Shown: positions 1 to 8,594, counted from the stretch's first letter. The stretch: 64,000 nucleotides of DNA from an uncultured Myxococcales bacterium (GCA_903895725.1 CAITUV010000065.1:62001-126000), one strand, 5' to 3'. Made by a program: numbers and translations. The notes: a model not told the origin generated them from the sequence alone.

Positions 1-647
1 TCGCCTACGACCCGAGCGGCCGCACGAAGACGATCACCGTCGGCGGCTCGGGCCCGAACTCCGACGGAACAATCGTCACCTACCGCTACGGCCCGGACGA
101 GCGGCTCACCGAGCGCACCGTGGACCTGCTCGGCGACAGCACGATCGACTCCGTGACCCGGTATTTCAGCGACGGCCTGATCTCCTGGGAGATCGACGGC
201 ATCACCGGCAACCTCCTCCGTGCTGTTGTCTTCCTACTGGACGGGTTCACGCCGCTGATGATCGTGACCTTCGCACCGCCGCCGCCGACGGTTCCCCCGG
301 CTCCCCCGGCCCCTCAGCCCGGCACGATCTACTTCGTGCAGAACGACCATCTCTCGACCCCAAAGGCCGTGACCGATCTCACCGGCACTCCGGTCTGGCT
401 CGCCCGTCATGCCCCGTTCGGCCAGGTCGAGGAATTGTGCGGCCCCAACGGCGTGCCGAACCCGAGCGGCCCTCCGGTCCCCGGCCCGTGCTCGTTCCAA
501 CAGCCCTTGCGGTTCCCGGGGCAGGTGGACCAGCGGGAGGCCCATCCTGCATTGGCGGGCATCTGGTACAACTGGCACCGGTTCTACCTGCCGAAGTGGG
601 GGATGTATTCGAGGAGGGATCCGAGAACCACACTCGCCAGTAAGTAG
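1..647 (+). CDS. RHS/YD-repeat protein, 3' end only, toxin tip absent
   Basis: The frame is open from base 3 and the start lies left of the window. The visible 214 codons include YD-type strand repeats (TYRYGPDERLTERTVD) and then the RHS core signature: QNDHLSTPKAVTDLTG, WLARHAPFGQV, LRFPGQ, YNWHRFYLPKWGMYSRRDP. RHS proteins form a closed beta shell that encloses a variable C-terminal toxin, normally released after a DPxGLxGG motif. Here the protein ends nine residues after the RRDP, with no GLxGG and no tip domain, so it is either a naturally toxinless RHS, a displaced orphan or a truncated gene. A Pro-rich break (PPPPTVPPAPPAPQPG) precedes the core. Nothing that looks like an immunity gene follows. 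The family is well supported; whether the gene is functional is unknown. Confidence 0.85.
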   Translation, partial: AYDPSGRTKTITVGGSGPNSDGTIVTYRYGPDERLTERTVDLLGDSTIDSVTRYFSDGLISWEIDGITGNLLRAVVFLLDGFTPLMIVTFAPPPPTVPPAPPAPQPGTIYFVQNDHLSTPKAVTDLTGTPVWLARHAPFGQVEELCGPNGVPNPSGPPVPGPCSFQQPLRFPGQVDQREAHPALAGIWYNWHRFYLPKWGMYSRRDPRTTLASK

Positions 648-1274
648 CCTGATGGGGGTCACCGCGGTGGAGGCATGTAGTGGAGAGACCGTCGGTGCGG
701 GATGCGGATGTGCCGTGGGTCCGGCCCCCCTCCCGATCGATCCCGAGCCCTTGAACCCCCCGGACGGGGGGTGGCCCAGCGGCCTTGGCATTGCCTCGGC
801 CTGGTATAGCCCCGGGTCCGGGAGCGGACCCGGGGTAGGCGAGCAGATGTGCCGTGGGCGCGGGATGCGGATCTGCCGTCGCAGAATGACCGGAGGCCGC
901 ATCGGCTGCTCTGTGCGCCTGTCAGGTCACAGGGATTCCCACTGCCGTGCTTGTCGCCCCGCCTCGGGGGGGGCGAAAACGCCGGAGGCGGACGAGCGGG
1001 GGGGGGCATGCGTTTCCCACGATCCCAGGGAAGCTCACAGCCCCCCCTCGGCCCCGCCGGCCGGTGCCGGCGGGGATCCTCCCCCAAGGGGGAAGCCAAG
1101 GACGGCATTGCCCGCGGCAACGGATGTGCCGGCGCACAGGGCAGCCGAGCCGACGGTACACGCCGCACCCTCGCAGGCCATCAGGTTGTCCGCTCCAACG
1201 GCCGAGGCGACGCCTCGGCCTTGTGTTGAGCGCCGACCTCTGGTAGTTGTTGCTCGGCTTCGTGGAGGGCAAGG
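648..1274. other. Non-coding gap rich in GC hairpins
   Basis: This 627-bp stretch between the RHS fragment and serS holds no convincing gene; its frames are of biased, Arg/Pro/Gly-rich composition. It carries several perfect inverted repeats: 756-761/766-771 (six Cs, loop GGAC, six Gs), 810-820/825-835 (11 bp, loop GGAG), 1052-1061/1066-1075 (10 bp, loop CGGT), 1080-1085/1088-1093 and 1200-1209/1211-1220 (10 bp around one A). The last lies 55 bp before serS and could act as a terminator or leader structure. Several poly-G runs of seven to nine bases occur at 970-1010. Confidence 0.6.
697..879. repeat. Pair of imperfect 20-bp direct repeats
   Basis: The sequence GCGGGATGCGGATNTGCCGT occurs at 697-716 and 860-879 with one difference. 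A partial copy, GATGTGCCGTGGG, lies at 846-858, and related pieces (GGATGTGCCGG) recur near 1123. This looks like a dispersed intergenic repeat. Confidence 0.6.
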
Positions 1275-2546
1275 ATGCTGGATCCAAAGAACCTGTTTCA
1301 GAACCTGGAGAGGGCCAGAACCAAGCTGGCGCAGCGCCGGTCCAACGTGGATCTCGGCCAGTTCGAGCAGTTGTACCAGAAGCGGCTGGATGCGATCCGG
1401 ACGTTCGAGGAGAACCGGGCGCTGCAGAATCGGCTGTCGCAGGACTTCAAGAAGGTCGCCCGGGACCCCGAGGCGGGGCCCCGGATGCGGGAGGAGCTCA
1501 AGGTCCTGTCCGACCGGATCCGGGAGCTCGAGAAGGAGGCGGCAGCAGCCGAGGCCGCGATCAACGAGTTCCTGCTTTTCGTTCCCAATCTGCCGCACGA
1601 TTCCGTTCCCGTTGGCGAGAGCGAGGCGGACAACGTGGTCGTCCGGGTGGTCGGCGAGCCGAAGAAGCTCGACTTCGAGGCCAAGCCGCACTGGGAAGTC
1701 GGGCAGCGGGTCGGCGTGCTCGACCTGGAGACCGCGGCCAAGGTCAGCGGGGCCCGGTTTGCCCTGTACCGCGGGTACGGGGTGTACCTCGAGCTCGGCC
1801 TTGCCCGGTTCATGCTGGACGTGGCCCGGGAATCCGGCTACGAGCCGATCCTCCCGCCTTACATGGTGCTGCGGGAATCCATGATGGGGACCGGCCAGCT
1901 TCCCAAGTTCGAGGAAGAGGCGTTCAAGACGGACGACCTCTATCTGATCCCGACCGCAGAAGTACCGGTGACCAACATGCACCGGGACGAGATCCTGGAC
2001 GGCGAGCGGCTTCCGATCCGCTACGTGGCCTACTCCTCCTGCTTCCGGAGGGAGGCGGGGGCCGCGGGAAGAGACACACGCGGTATCACCCGGGTGCATC
2101 AGTTCCAGAAGGTGGAGCTGGTGAAGTTCGCGACGCCCGAGACCTCCTACGACGAGCTCGAGAAGCTCGTGGGCAACGCTGAAGAGGTTCTCAAGAGGCT
2201 CGAGCTTCCGTACCGGGTCAGCGCCCTGTCCACCGGAGACATCGGGTTCTCGGCCGCCAAGTGCTACGACATCGAGGTCTGGCTCCCCGGCCAGAACACC
2301 TACCGCGAGATCTCCTCGTGCAGCAACTTCGAGGACTTCCAGGCCCGTCGGGCCGGCATCCGCTACCGGCCCGCCGGCGATCCCAAGGGCAAGCCCCGGT
2401 TCGTGCACACGCTCAACGGCTCGGGCCTCGCCATCGGCCGCACCATCGTGGCGCTCCTCGAGAACGGGCAGCAGGCTGACGGCAGCGTGGTGCTGCCCGA
2501 GGCACTGGTTCCGTACGTCGGCGTTCGGGTGCTCGAGCCCAGGTAG
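1275..2546 (+). CDS. serS: Seryl-tRNA synthetase
   Basis: A 423-residue class II aminoacyl-tRNA synthetase that charges tRNA-Ser with serine in the cytoplasm. The N-terminal ~110 residues form the expected long antiparallel coiled coil that binds the tRNA variable arm (LGQFEQLYQKRLDAIRTFEE onward). The catalytic core shows GTGQLPKFEEEAF, the serine-binding segment YLIPTAEVPVTNMH, motif 2 (SSCFRREAGAAGRDTRGI followed by RVHQFQKVE) and motif 3 (LNGSGLAIGRTIVALLENGQ). Length and ending (VLPEALVPYVG) match the family. The ATG at 1275 follows a GGAGGGCAAGG stretch. It is a single gene, convergent with the aldolase operon. Confidence 0.97.
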   Translation: MLDPKNLFQNLERARTKLAQRRSNVDLGQFEQLYQKRLDAIRTFEENRALQNRLSQDFKKVARDPEAGPRMREELKVLSDRIRELEKEAAAAEAAINEFLLFVPNLPHDSVPVGESEADNVVVRVVGEPKKLDFEAKPHWEVGQRVGVLDLETAAKVSGARFALYRGYGVYLELGLARFMLDVARESGYEPILPPYMVLRESMMGTGQLPKFEEEAFKTDDLYLIPTAEVPVTNMHRDEILDGERLPIRYVAYSSCFRREAGAAGRDTRGITRVHQFQKVELVKFATPETSYDELEKLVGNAEEVLKRLELPYRVSALSTGDIGFSAAKCYDIEVWLPGQNTYREISSCSNFEDFQARRAGIRYRPAGDPKGKPRFVHTLNGSGLAIGRTIVALLENGQQADGSVVLPEALVPYVGVRVLEPR

Positions 2547-2587
2547 GAGGGGGGATCGAGCTACCCCCACCGCGGCTGCGCCGCGCC

Positions 2588-2601
2588 GCCCCCAAGGGGG
2601 C
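2588..2601. terminator. Hairpin between convergent serS and aldolase genes
   Basis: GCCCCC, a two-base AA gap and GGGGGC form a short, very GC-rich palindrome in the 128-bp space between two convergent genes. No T-tract follows, so a role in termination on either strand is only plausible. Confidence 0.35.
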
Positions 2602-2674
2602 TGCCGCAGGGCCAACAGCAGATGTGCCTCCCAAGCTGCGACCTCCCCCGTTGGGAGAGGCTAGGAGGGGGGAT

Positions 2675-3418
2675 CTACTTCTTCACCTGTTCCACCAGGG
2701 CCGCGATGACTTCTTCGACCGGGAGGCGGGTGACATCCTTGCGGGGCGGGGCCTTCTGGCCGCGGGCATCGGGTCCCAGGCCGGCCTTCTTGCGCTTCCC
2801 CAGGAGATCCTGGACCCACGGTTCCGGAACGAGCCGGAGATTGCCGAGGATCATGGCCTGCTGCTGCATGCGGGCCAGGTGCTCGACCAGCTCGAGGCGC
2901 AGATAGGCCTGCTCAATGTCGTTGCCGCAGGTGATGACGCCGTGATTGGAGAGCAGGATGGCATCGAAGAGGAGGCCGAGGTATCGGATCTGGGTGCGGG
3001 CCTCGAGGCCGCCCGGCGGAACGAGCGGGGCCAGGGGGATGCGGTCGCCCAGCGACACGACGGCCTCCGGGGTGATGCGCGGCTCGACCTCGATGCCTGC
3101 GACGGAGAATCCGGAGGCCACGGGCGGATGGGCGTGGATGACCGCCTGGGCATCTTCCCGGGTCTGGAAGTATTCGAGGTGGAGGCCGATCTCGGAGAAG
3201 GGGCGGTGGCGGCCGGACACGACCTTTCCCGTAGCGATCTCGACGACCAGGAGGTCCTCCTCGGTCACTTCCTTCTTGGAGAAGGCGGTGGGGGTCGTCA
3301 GGATGCGGTCCTTCCCGATGCGGATGGAGAGGTTGCCGTCGTGGTTGGCAACCCATCCCCGCTCCCAGATTCGCTGGGAGTACTTGACCAGTTCACGTCT
3401 CGCAGCCGGCATTTCCAT
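2675..3418 (-). CDS. Class II aldolase/adducin family protein
   Basis: A 247-residue protein of the zinc-dependent class II aldolase family (fuculose-phosphate aldolase and relatives). It shows the family order: an N-terminal GWVANHDGNLSIRIG loop for phosphate/substrate binding, the metal-binding AVIHAHPPVAS segment and the later SNHGVITCG segment with a third His. The C-terminal ~45 residues are basic and go beyond the usual fold. The start at 3418 (reads MEM) has GGGAG ten bases upstream; reading the frame further upstream only runs antisense-like through the usp gene. Last gene of a three-gene minus-strand operon with the stress protein and the antiporter. The actual sugar-phosphate substrate cannot be read from the sequence. 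Confidence 0.85.
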   Translation of the reverse strand: MEMPAARRELVKYSQRIWERGWVANHDGNLSIRIGKDRILTTPTAFSKKEVTEEDLLVVEIATGKVVSGRHRPFSEIGLHLEYFQTREDAQAVIHAHPPVASGFSVAGIEVEPRITPEAVVSLGDRIPLAPLVPPGGLEARTQIRYLGLLFDAILLSNHGVITCGNDIEQAYLRLELVEHLARMQQQAMILGNLRLVPEPWVQDLLGKRKKAGLGPDARGQKAPPRKDVTRLPVEEVIAALVEQVKK

Positions 3419-3437
3419 GGGGCGTGTCTCCCGAAGT

Positions 3438-4280
3438 CTAGTGATCGAGGAATACGCTGAGGTCGGTCTGGGACAGAAGCCGCTGGGTAACCGACCCGAA
3501 GAAGAGCCGGTGAATGGCGGGCTTGCTGTAGGGACCGAGCAGAACGGTATCGGCCCCCACGTCCGCGGCGACGGCCTGGATGGCCTCGGACGGGTCCCCC
3601 TTGCAGAGAATGAGGGTTTCCGACGTGAAGCCATACGCCTCGGCCAGGCGCAGCCCGCGCTCGAGACGGTCGTGTGCGAGCGGCTCGTCCCGGTCGTTGG
3701 CGATGAGAGAGAGCAGGACCAGGCGCTTGACCAGGGCCGGCGGAATGAGCTGGAGGAAGGAGTGCAGGGCCCTCCAGCTCTGCGGGTGGCCGTCGAGCGC
3801 CGCAAGGACGGTACCGGGAGTAGTTCCCCCTCGCTTCTTGCCGATGACGAGGACCGGGCGGCTGCCCTTGTCCATGAGCTCGAAGACGAGGTCTACGCAC
3901 TCCATCTCCCCGGGGACGGTCCCCGTGGCCAGGAGCACGAGGTCGTGGTCGAACGACTCGGCCAGGATTTCGGGGACGGTCTCGGCCTGGATGTCGAGGA
4001 CGGTCGGGATGACTCCCTGGGCCGAGCATCGGGCACGGAAGTCCTCGGCACTCTCGTGGGCCTCCCGGATCTCGTCCTTGACCGCCTGCTCCCGGGCTTC
4101 CCGGGCCAGGTCGGCGGTGCCGATTCCCATGGGGACCGTGGAATGGAGGCGGGCCTTGATGTCGGCAATGGCCAGACCGGTAAGGTCCGCACCGGCCTCC
4201 TGTGCGAGGCGCAAGGCGGCCTCGTCGGCCGCCGTCGTGGCGGGAGACGGATCGAGCAGAACCAGGACGCGCTTGATCAT
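3438..4280 (-). CDS. Tandem-domain universal stress protein
   Basis: A 280-residue cytoplasmic protein with two Usp (Rossmann-like) domains. Domain 1 starts MIKRVLVLLDPSPATTAADE; domain 2 starts near residue 150 (TVLAALDGHPQSWRAL) and ends with LLGPYSKPAIHRLFFGSV, TQRLLSQTDLSVFLDH. The ATP-binding pattern G-2x-G-9x-G-S is only partly kept in domain 2: the first Gly and the final GS are present but the second Gly is Ser, so nucleotide binding is uncertain. Its ATG overlaps the antiporter stop by four bases (ATGA), showing translational coupling. Usp partners of ion transporters are common; a regulatory role for the antiporter is an inference. Confidence 0.88.
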   Translation of the reverse strand: MIKRVLVLLDPSPATTAADEAALRLAQEAGADLTGLAIADIKARLHSTVPMGIGTADLAREAREQAVKDEIREAHESAEDFRARCSAQGVIPTVLDIQAETVPEILAESFDHDLVLLATGTVPGEMECVDLVFELMDKGSRPVLVIGKKRGGTTPGTVLAALDGHPQSWRALHSFLQLIPPALVKRLVLLSLIANDRDEPLAHDRLERGLRLAEAYGFTSETLILCKGDPSEAIQAVAADVGADTVLLGPYSKPAIHRLFFGSVTQRLLSQTDLSVFLDH

Positions 4281-5650
4281 AGGTAACTCCTCAGCAGGAC
4301 GAATGCCACCAGGGTGACCAGGATGAACACGGGGATCAGGATGCCGATGGAGTAGAGCATGTAGCCGAAGAAGGAGGGCATCTTGACCCGGCGTTCCCGG
4401 GCGGTATCCGCGATGACCTTGACCATGAAGTTCGGGGCATTGCCGATGTAGGTGTTGGCCCCCATGAACACGGCACCGAGAGACACGGCCTTGAGCAGGA
4501 CGTGGCCCTCTGCCGACGTCACGAGATCACGGATACCCTCCACGCCGGCCACGCTGGTGGCTGCCGTCGCGAACACCAGGTAGGTCGGCGCATTGTCGAG
4601 GAAGCTCGAGAGAGCGCCGGCTGCCCAGAAGAACTGGGCCGGCGAGGTCACCCCGAGCTCGGCTCCGTGCAGCCCGAGCAGGGAGAGGGCCGGGACCATG
4701 GTGATGAAGATGCCGGCAAAGAGCACTGCAACCTCGATGATGGCACCGAAGTTGAAGCGGTTTTCCTCACGCAGCGCTTTGGACGTGAGTTTCATGGACA
4801 GGAGGCCCATGGAGATCATGATGAGCTCCCGGTACGGGCTTCCTTCGGGCCAACCCAGGCCGGTTGCCTCGACGAGGTGCTGGAGCTGGGAGCTGATGAT
4901 GGTGGCTCCCAGCACTCCGGCAATGAGAAGGAAGTTGATGCTCCCGGCAATGGCGAGGGGCTCGTTGCCGTTGCTGGCCGAGCGGACCTCGGGGGCTTCG
5001 GCGGCCCATGCCCGGCGGTCCCAGAAGTAGAAGAGCGTCAGCAGGGTGAGCACGGTTCCGGCCCACACCGGAAACAGAGAGAGGGTCCAGGTGAACGGGA
5101 CGCCTCGAAGGAATCCGAGGAACAGGGGGGGATCTCCCAGCGGCGTGAGACAGCCGCCGATGTTGGCAACCAGGAAGATGAAGAAGATGACGATGTGCTT
5201 CTTGTTCTGGCGCTTCTCGTTCATCCGCAGCAGGGGGCGGATGAGCAGCATGGCCGCACCCGTCGTGCCAAAGATGTTCGCGATGACCGCACCGATGGCC
5301 AGCATGGCGGTGTTGACACGAGGCGTTCCGGTCAGGCTGCCCCTCAGGACGATTCCTCCAGAGATCGTGTAGAGCGACCAGAGGAGCACGATGAAGGAGA
5401 AGTACTCCAGGATGGGATGGAGCAGCTCTCCCGGGGAGTTGAGCAGGTAGTAGGCGGCCACGGGCAGCGACAGGAGGCCTGCGACGATGGCTTTGTTGCG
5501 GTTGTGCTCCCACCAGTGCTCGACCACGAGGGGCAGGATGGCGATGCCCAGGAGCAGGAGCACGAAGAAGGTAACCCACGCAGGGTGGGGCTCGAAGATC
5601 CGGTGGGACGTGCTGCTGGCGAGAAGCAGAATGTTGGGAAGTGCGGTCAC
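4277..5650 (-). CDS. Sodium:proton antiporter-like membrane transporter (ion transporter superfamily)
   Basis: A 457-residue integral inner-membrane protein with about twelve hydrophobic segments. The conserved core, FGTTGAAMLLIRPLLRMNEK then ANIGGCLTPLGDPPLFLGFL, matches the NhaD/ArsB/citrate-transporter superfamily, where the GDPP segment lies in the substrate pore. A second re-entrant motif is ALSSFLDNAPTYLVF, with MGANTYIGNAPNFMVK near the C-terminus. These features favour Na+/H+ exchange, but arsenite or dicarboxylate transport is not excluded. First gene of the operon with the stress protein and aldolase, driven by a strong-looking promoter at 5681-5709. Confidence 0.85.
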   Translation of the reverse strand: MTALPNILLLASSTSHRIFEPHPAWVTFFVLLLLGIAILPLVVEHWWEHNRNKAIVAGLLSLPVAAYYLLNSPGELLHPILEYFSFIVLLWSLYTISGGIVLRGSLTGTPRVNTAMLAIGAVIANIFGTTGAAMLLIRPLLRMNEKRQNKKHIVIFFIFLVANIGGCLTPLGDPPLFLGFLRGVPFTWTLSLFPVWAGTVLTLLTLFYFWDRRAWAAEAPEVRSASNGNEPLAIAGSINFLLIAGVLGATIISSQLQHLVEATGLGWPEGSPYRELIMISMGLLSMKLTSKALREENRFNFGAIIEVAVLFAGIFITMVPALSLLGLHGAELGVTSPAQFFWAAGALSSFLDNAPTYLVFATAATSVAGVEGIRDLVTSAEGHVLLKAVSLGAVFMGANTYIGNAPNFMVKVIADTARERRVKMPSFFGYMLYSIGILIPVFILVTLVAFVLLRSYL

Positions 5651-5680
5651 TGGGGCCTCCGCTCGTCAACTCAGACTACG

Positions 5681-5709
5681 GTTATAGCGGCCCCGCCGCA
5701 GCGAGTCAA
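5681..5709 (-). promoter_or_regulatory. Sigma-70-type promoter for the antiporter operon
   Basis: On the minus strand TTGACT (5709-5704), 17 bp, TATAAC (5686-5681), 31 bp before the antiporter start. It is close to the consensus and is arranged back-to-back with the RNase J promoter. Confidence 0.75.
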
Positions 5710-5728
5710 ACTCGAAAAAGGAAACCCG

Positions 5729-5757
5729 TTGGCCCGACATCAGGCAAGGCGTATACT
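5729..5757 (+). promoter_or_regulatory. Promoter for RNase J
   Basis: TTGGCC (5729-5734), 17 bp, TATACT (5752-5757), leaving a leader of about 37 bases before the GTG start at 5801. Confidence 0.65.
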
Positions 5758-5800
5758 CGGGCGGGTTCCGGAGAGCAATGAGCCGGGAACAGGGGGACAA

Positions 5801-7447
5801 GTGCGAGCGACAGAAGAGCTGAAGCTGGTGTTTCTCGGGGGAGTCGGCGAAATCGGCATGAACTGCCTGGCCATCGAGACGGCCGAGGGGATCGTCATCG
5901 TCGACTGTGGCGTCATGTTTCCCGATGCCGGGGAAGGGGGTCCGGACCTGATCATCCCGGATCTGAGGTACTTTCGGGCCAATCGGAAGCGGATTGCCGG
6001 CGTGGTCATCACGCACGGCCACGAGGATCACATCGGAGCGGTCCCCATCGTGTTCGGGGAGCTGGATGTTCCCATCTACGCGCCGCCGTATGCGGCGGCC
6101 CTGATCCGGGAGAAGGCCCTCGAGTACGTGGACGGCCCCGCATGGGACCTGGTGACCACCCGGCCCGGCGAGCAGGTCGAGATTGCCGGCCTCCAGTTCG
6201 AGTTCATCCGCGTCACGCACAGCATCCCGGATGCGCTGGCGCTGGCCATCCGGACTCCGCACGGCGTCATCGTGCACACCGGGGATTTCCGGATCGACGA
6301 GGCCCCCACCCTGGGAGAGGCCTTCGACCGCGAGGCGTTTGCCCGGCTCGGCGATGAGGGGGTCCTCCTCCTGATGTCGGACAGCACCAACGTGGAGCGG
6401 CGGGGACGGACGCGCTCCGAGAAGTTCGTTGCGGACAACGTCGAGGCGCTGGTCAAGGGGCACCCCGGACGGGTCCTGATCTCGCTCTTTTCGTCGAACG
6501 TGGAGCGGGTTCGCCTGCTCGCCGGGCTGGCACGCAAGACCGGGCGACGGCTCGGGCTCGTCGGGCGCAGCCTCTACACTTACACCCGGGCCGCGCTGGA
6601 GACCGGGCTTCCTCCGTTCGAGCCCAACGAGCTGGTGGACCCCTACTTCGCGGACGAGCTTCCCGGGCAGGACCTCATGCTGCTCATCGCAGGCAGCCAG
6701 GGAGAGCCCCGGTCATCACTGACACGGGCCAGTGCGGGAGAGCATCCCGACGTCAAGGTGCGGCCGGGCGACATGGTGATCTACTCCAGCAAGATCATCC
6801 CGGGCAACGAGAAGGGGATTTTGCGGGTCACCAACGCCCTGGTCCGGGCCGGGGCCGCCGTCTACCACGAGGGGAACTCCGACGTCCACGTGTCCGGCCA
6901 TGCCATGCGGGATGAGCTCGCCTCGATGCTGGAGCTGATTCGCCCCCGTTATTTCGTGCCCGTGCACGGCGAATACCGGTTCCTGGTCGAGCATGCCCGC
7001 CTGGCCGAGGAAACCACCGGGGCGACGGCCATCGTCGCCGACCTGGGGGCGATGCTCTCGATTGGCAAGAAGTCGGTGCGGGAGGACGGCTTCATCGAAG
7101 TCGAGCCGTTCTACGTCGAGATGCCCCTCATCGGAAACGCGGAGGAGCTCAAGCTCAAGGAGCGAAAGAAGCTGCTGTACAACGGCCTGGTCAACGTGCA
7201 CTGCCGGCTGGGAAGGGGCAAGAAGGGGATGAACCTCCTGCCCCAGGTGACGCTCTACGGAGTGCCGGACCCGGACGGCTCACTTACCGAGAAGATTGCA
7301 TCGACCGTGCGGCTGGAGTTCGTCAACCGCAGCTCCTCGGTCTCTTCCCAGATGATCGTGGAGGAGATCCAGGTGCTTGTGCGCCGCCTGGTTCGCAAGG
7401 CCCAGGAGCGAAAGCCCCTGGTCCACGTGACCATCGAGGGGAAGTAG
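5801..7447 (+). CDS. rnj: Ribonuclease J
   Basis: A 548-residue beta-CASP metallo-beta-lactamase ribonuclease acting in mRNA decay and 5' processing in the cytoplasm. The zinc motif THGHEDHIGA supplies H72, H74, D76 and H77; further ligands are in HTGDFRID and SGHAMRDEL. The beta-CASP and C-terminal sections show LMSDSTNVERRGRTRSEKF, GSQGEPRSSLTR and HGEYRFLVEHARLAEE. Start: the frame is open far upstream, but that part is the antisense of the antiporter; the GTG at 5801 follows AGGGGG and gives MRATEELKLVFLGG, exactly the family N-terminus. Single gene, divergent from the antiporter operon. Confidence 0.96.
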   Translation: MRATEELKLVFLGGVGEIGMNCLAIETAEGIVIVDCGVMFPDAGEGGPDLIIPDLRYFRANRKRIAGVVITHGHEDHIGAVPIVFGELDVPIYAPPYAAALIREKALEYVDGPAWDLVTTRPGEQVEIAGLQFEFIRVTHSIPDALALAIRTPHGVIVHTGDFRIDEAPTLGEAFDREAFARLGDEGVLLLMSDSTNVERRGRTRSEKFVADNVEALVKGHPGRVLISLFSSNVERVRLLAGLARKTGRRLGLVGRSLYTYTRAALETGLPPFEPNELVDPYFADELPGQDLMLLIAGSQGEPRSSLTRASAGEHPDVKVRPGDMVIYSSKIIPGNEKGILRVTNALVRAGAAVYHEGNSDVHVSGHAMRDELASMLELIRPRYFVPVHGEYRFLVEHARLAEETTGATAIVADLGAMLSIGKKSVREDGFIEVEPFYVEMPLIGNAEELKLKERKKLLYNGLVNVHCRLGRGKKGMNLLPQVTLYGVPDPDGSLTEKIASTVRLEFVNRSSSVSSQMIVEEIQVLVRRLVRKAQERKPLVHVTIEGK

Positions 7448-7458
7448 GGAGGGGGGGG

Positions 7459-7554
7459 GGCAGGAGGGAGCGGTGGCAGGAGGGAGCGGTGGCAGGAGGG
7501 AGCGGTGGCAGGAGGGAGGGGGGGCAGGAGGGAGCGGTGGCAGGAGGAAACGCG
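7459..7554 (+). repeat. 16-bp tandem repeat forming a ribosome-binding-site array
   Basis: Six head-to-tail units of GGCAGGAGGGAGCGGT: 7459, 7475 and 7491 are identical, 7507 has GGGG in place of CGGT at its end, 7523 is identical again and 7539 is degenerate (GGCAGGAGGAAACGCG). Every unit contains AGGAGG. The last unit's AGGAGG lies six bases before the radical SAM start codon at 7554. Confidence 0.9.
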
Positions 7555-8594
7555 TGAGGACGGGGGTGTGGACGTCGTTCATCCGAGCGGCCTGGCTCAA
7601 CGGGATAGCCGGGGTGCCCAGCCCTCTGATCCTGCTCCTGGAGCCGTCGGAGCGGTGCAACGCCACCTGTCCCTTCTGCTACCACTGGCGGGAGGCCGGA
7701 CCGAACGAGCTGGAGCTGCCCGAGATCCAGCGCGTGCTGACCGAGGCGTGGCACCTGGGGTGCCGATTCCTCTACTTTTCCGGAGGGGAGCCCACGCTGC
7801 ATCCCCACCGAATCGAGATTCTCGCCGAGGCCAGGCGCCTCGGGTATGAGAACTCCATGACGACCAACGGCAGCCGGCTCGTGGATGAGCTACCCCGCCT
7901 GGCACCGCTGCTGGATGCCGTGACCGTCTCGATCGACCGTCTCGGAGCGGAGCAGGACCGCCTGCGCGGGATTCCAGGACTGTTTGCCCGGTCTGTCGAC
8001 GGGCTCGTGCTGGCCTCCAGACTCGGGGTGTCCGCCCGGATCAACATGAGCCTCTTCGATGAGAACCTGGGAGAGGTGCGGGGGATGATCGAGCTGGCCC
8101 GGGCCGTCGGCGCCGGCTTGCACGTTCGCCTGCTGACGAGGGAATCCACCGCGCTGGCCATCCCCGCTTTCGACATGTCGAGGGCCATGGAGGCGGCCGC
8201 CATGCTGCTCGAGCTGCGCCAGGAGTTTCCGGGGGTGCTCCTGACTCCCGAGCCCTACCTGAGGCTCCTGTCGCAAGGCAAGCCGTTCCGGTGCCGCCCC
8301 TTGAGCCTGTTGCTGCCGGTGGATTCGCAAGGACGGGTCTACCTGACCTGCCCCCGCTACGAGGGGACTAAGGAGCGGCTGGCCGGCTCGGTGAGGGACT
8401 CATCACTGTGGGAGATCTGGCACTCGGAGGCCGCCCGGGCCTTCCGGCAGGAGGCGGCTGCGTGTACGCCCGACGCCGACTGCTACTCTTCCTGCATCCT
8501 GGATGTTTCGCTTCTGGCAGGGCTTTCCGGCGCATCGGTGAGTGCCCAGATTCTCGACCAGGGGCTGTTGAGCTTCTTCCGGGGGAGGCGATGA
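7554..8594 (+). CDS. Radical SAM protein with SPASM-like tail
   Basis: A 346-residue radical S-adenosylmethionine enzyme. The [4Fe-4S]-binding CNATCPFC motif is at C35, C39 and C42, followed by the glycine-rich FSGGEPTLHP and TTNGSRLV segments. A Cys-containing C-terminal part (CRPLSLLLPVDSQGRVYLTC, then CTPDADCYSSC) resembles a SPASM/twitch auxiliary cluster region. The start is the GTG at 7554 after AGGAGGAAACGC; reading further upstream would only translate the tandem repeat into Gly/Arg-rich sequence. The stop overlaps the next radical SAM start by four bases (ATGA). The substrate is unknown: no precursor peptide, cofactor pathway or sulfatase lies beside it. HpnH-like or peptide-modifying activities are both possible. 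Confidence 0.85.
   Translation: MRTGVWTSFIRAAWLNGIAGVPSPLILLLEPSERCNATCPFCYHWREAGPNELELPEIQRVLTEAWHLGCRFLYFSGGEPTLHPHRIEILAEARRLGYENSMTTNGSRLVDELPRLAPLLDAVTVSIDRLGAEQDRLRGIPGLFARSVDGLVLASRLGVSARINMSLFDENLGEVRGMIELARAVGAGLHVRLLTRESTALAIPAFDMSRAMEAAAMLLELRQEFPGVLLTPEPYLRLLSQGKPFRCRPLSLLLPVDSQGRVYLTCPRYEGTKERLAGSVRDSSLWEIWHSEAARAFRQEAAACTPDADCYSSCILDVSLLAGLSGASVSAQILDQGLLSFFRGRR

Noticed and set aside
648..1274. Displaced RHS toxin and immunity genes
   Set aside because: No frame there has balanced composition, a ribosome-binding site or a recognisable domain.
409..1884. Long Arg/Pro/Ser-rich plus-strand frame
   Set aside because: It overlaps the RHS core and serS in other frames and has shadow-type composition.
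4502..5800. Long in-frame extension upstream of RNase J
   Set aside because: It is the complement of the antiporter gene, and the RNase J family N-terminus starts at 5801.
7459..7554. CRISPR array
   Set aside because: The units are contiguous without spacers and only 16 bp long.
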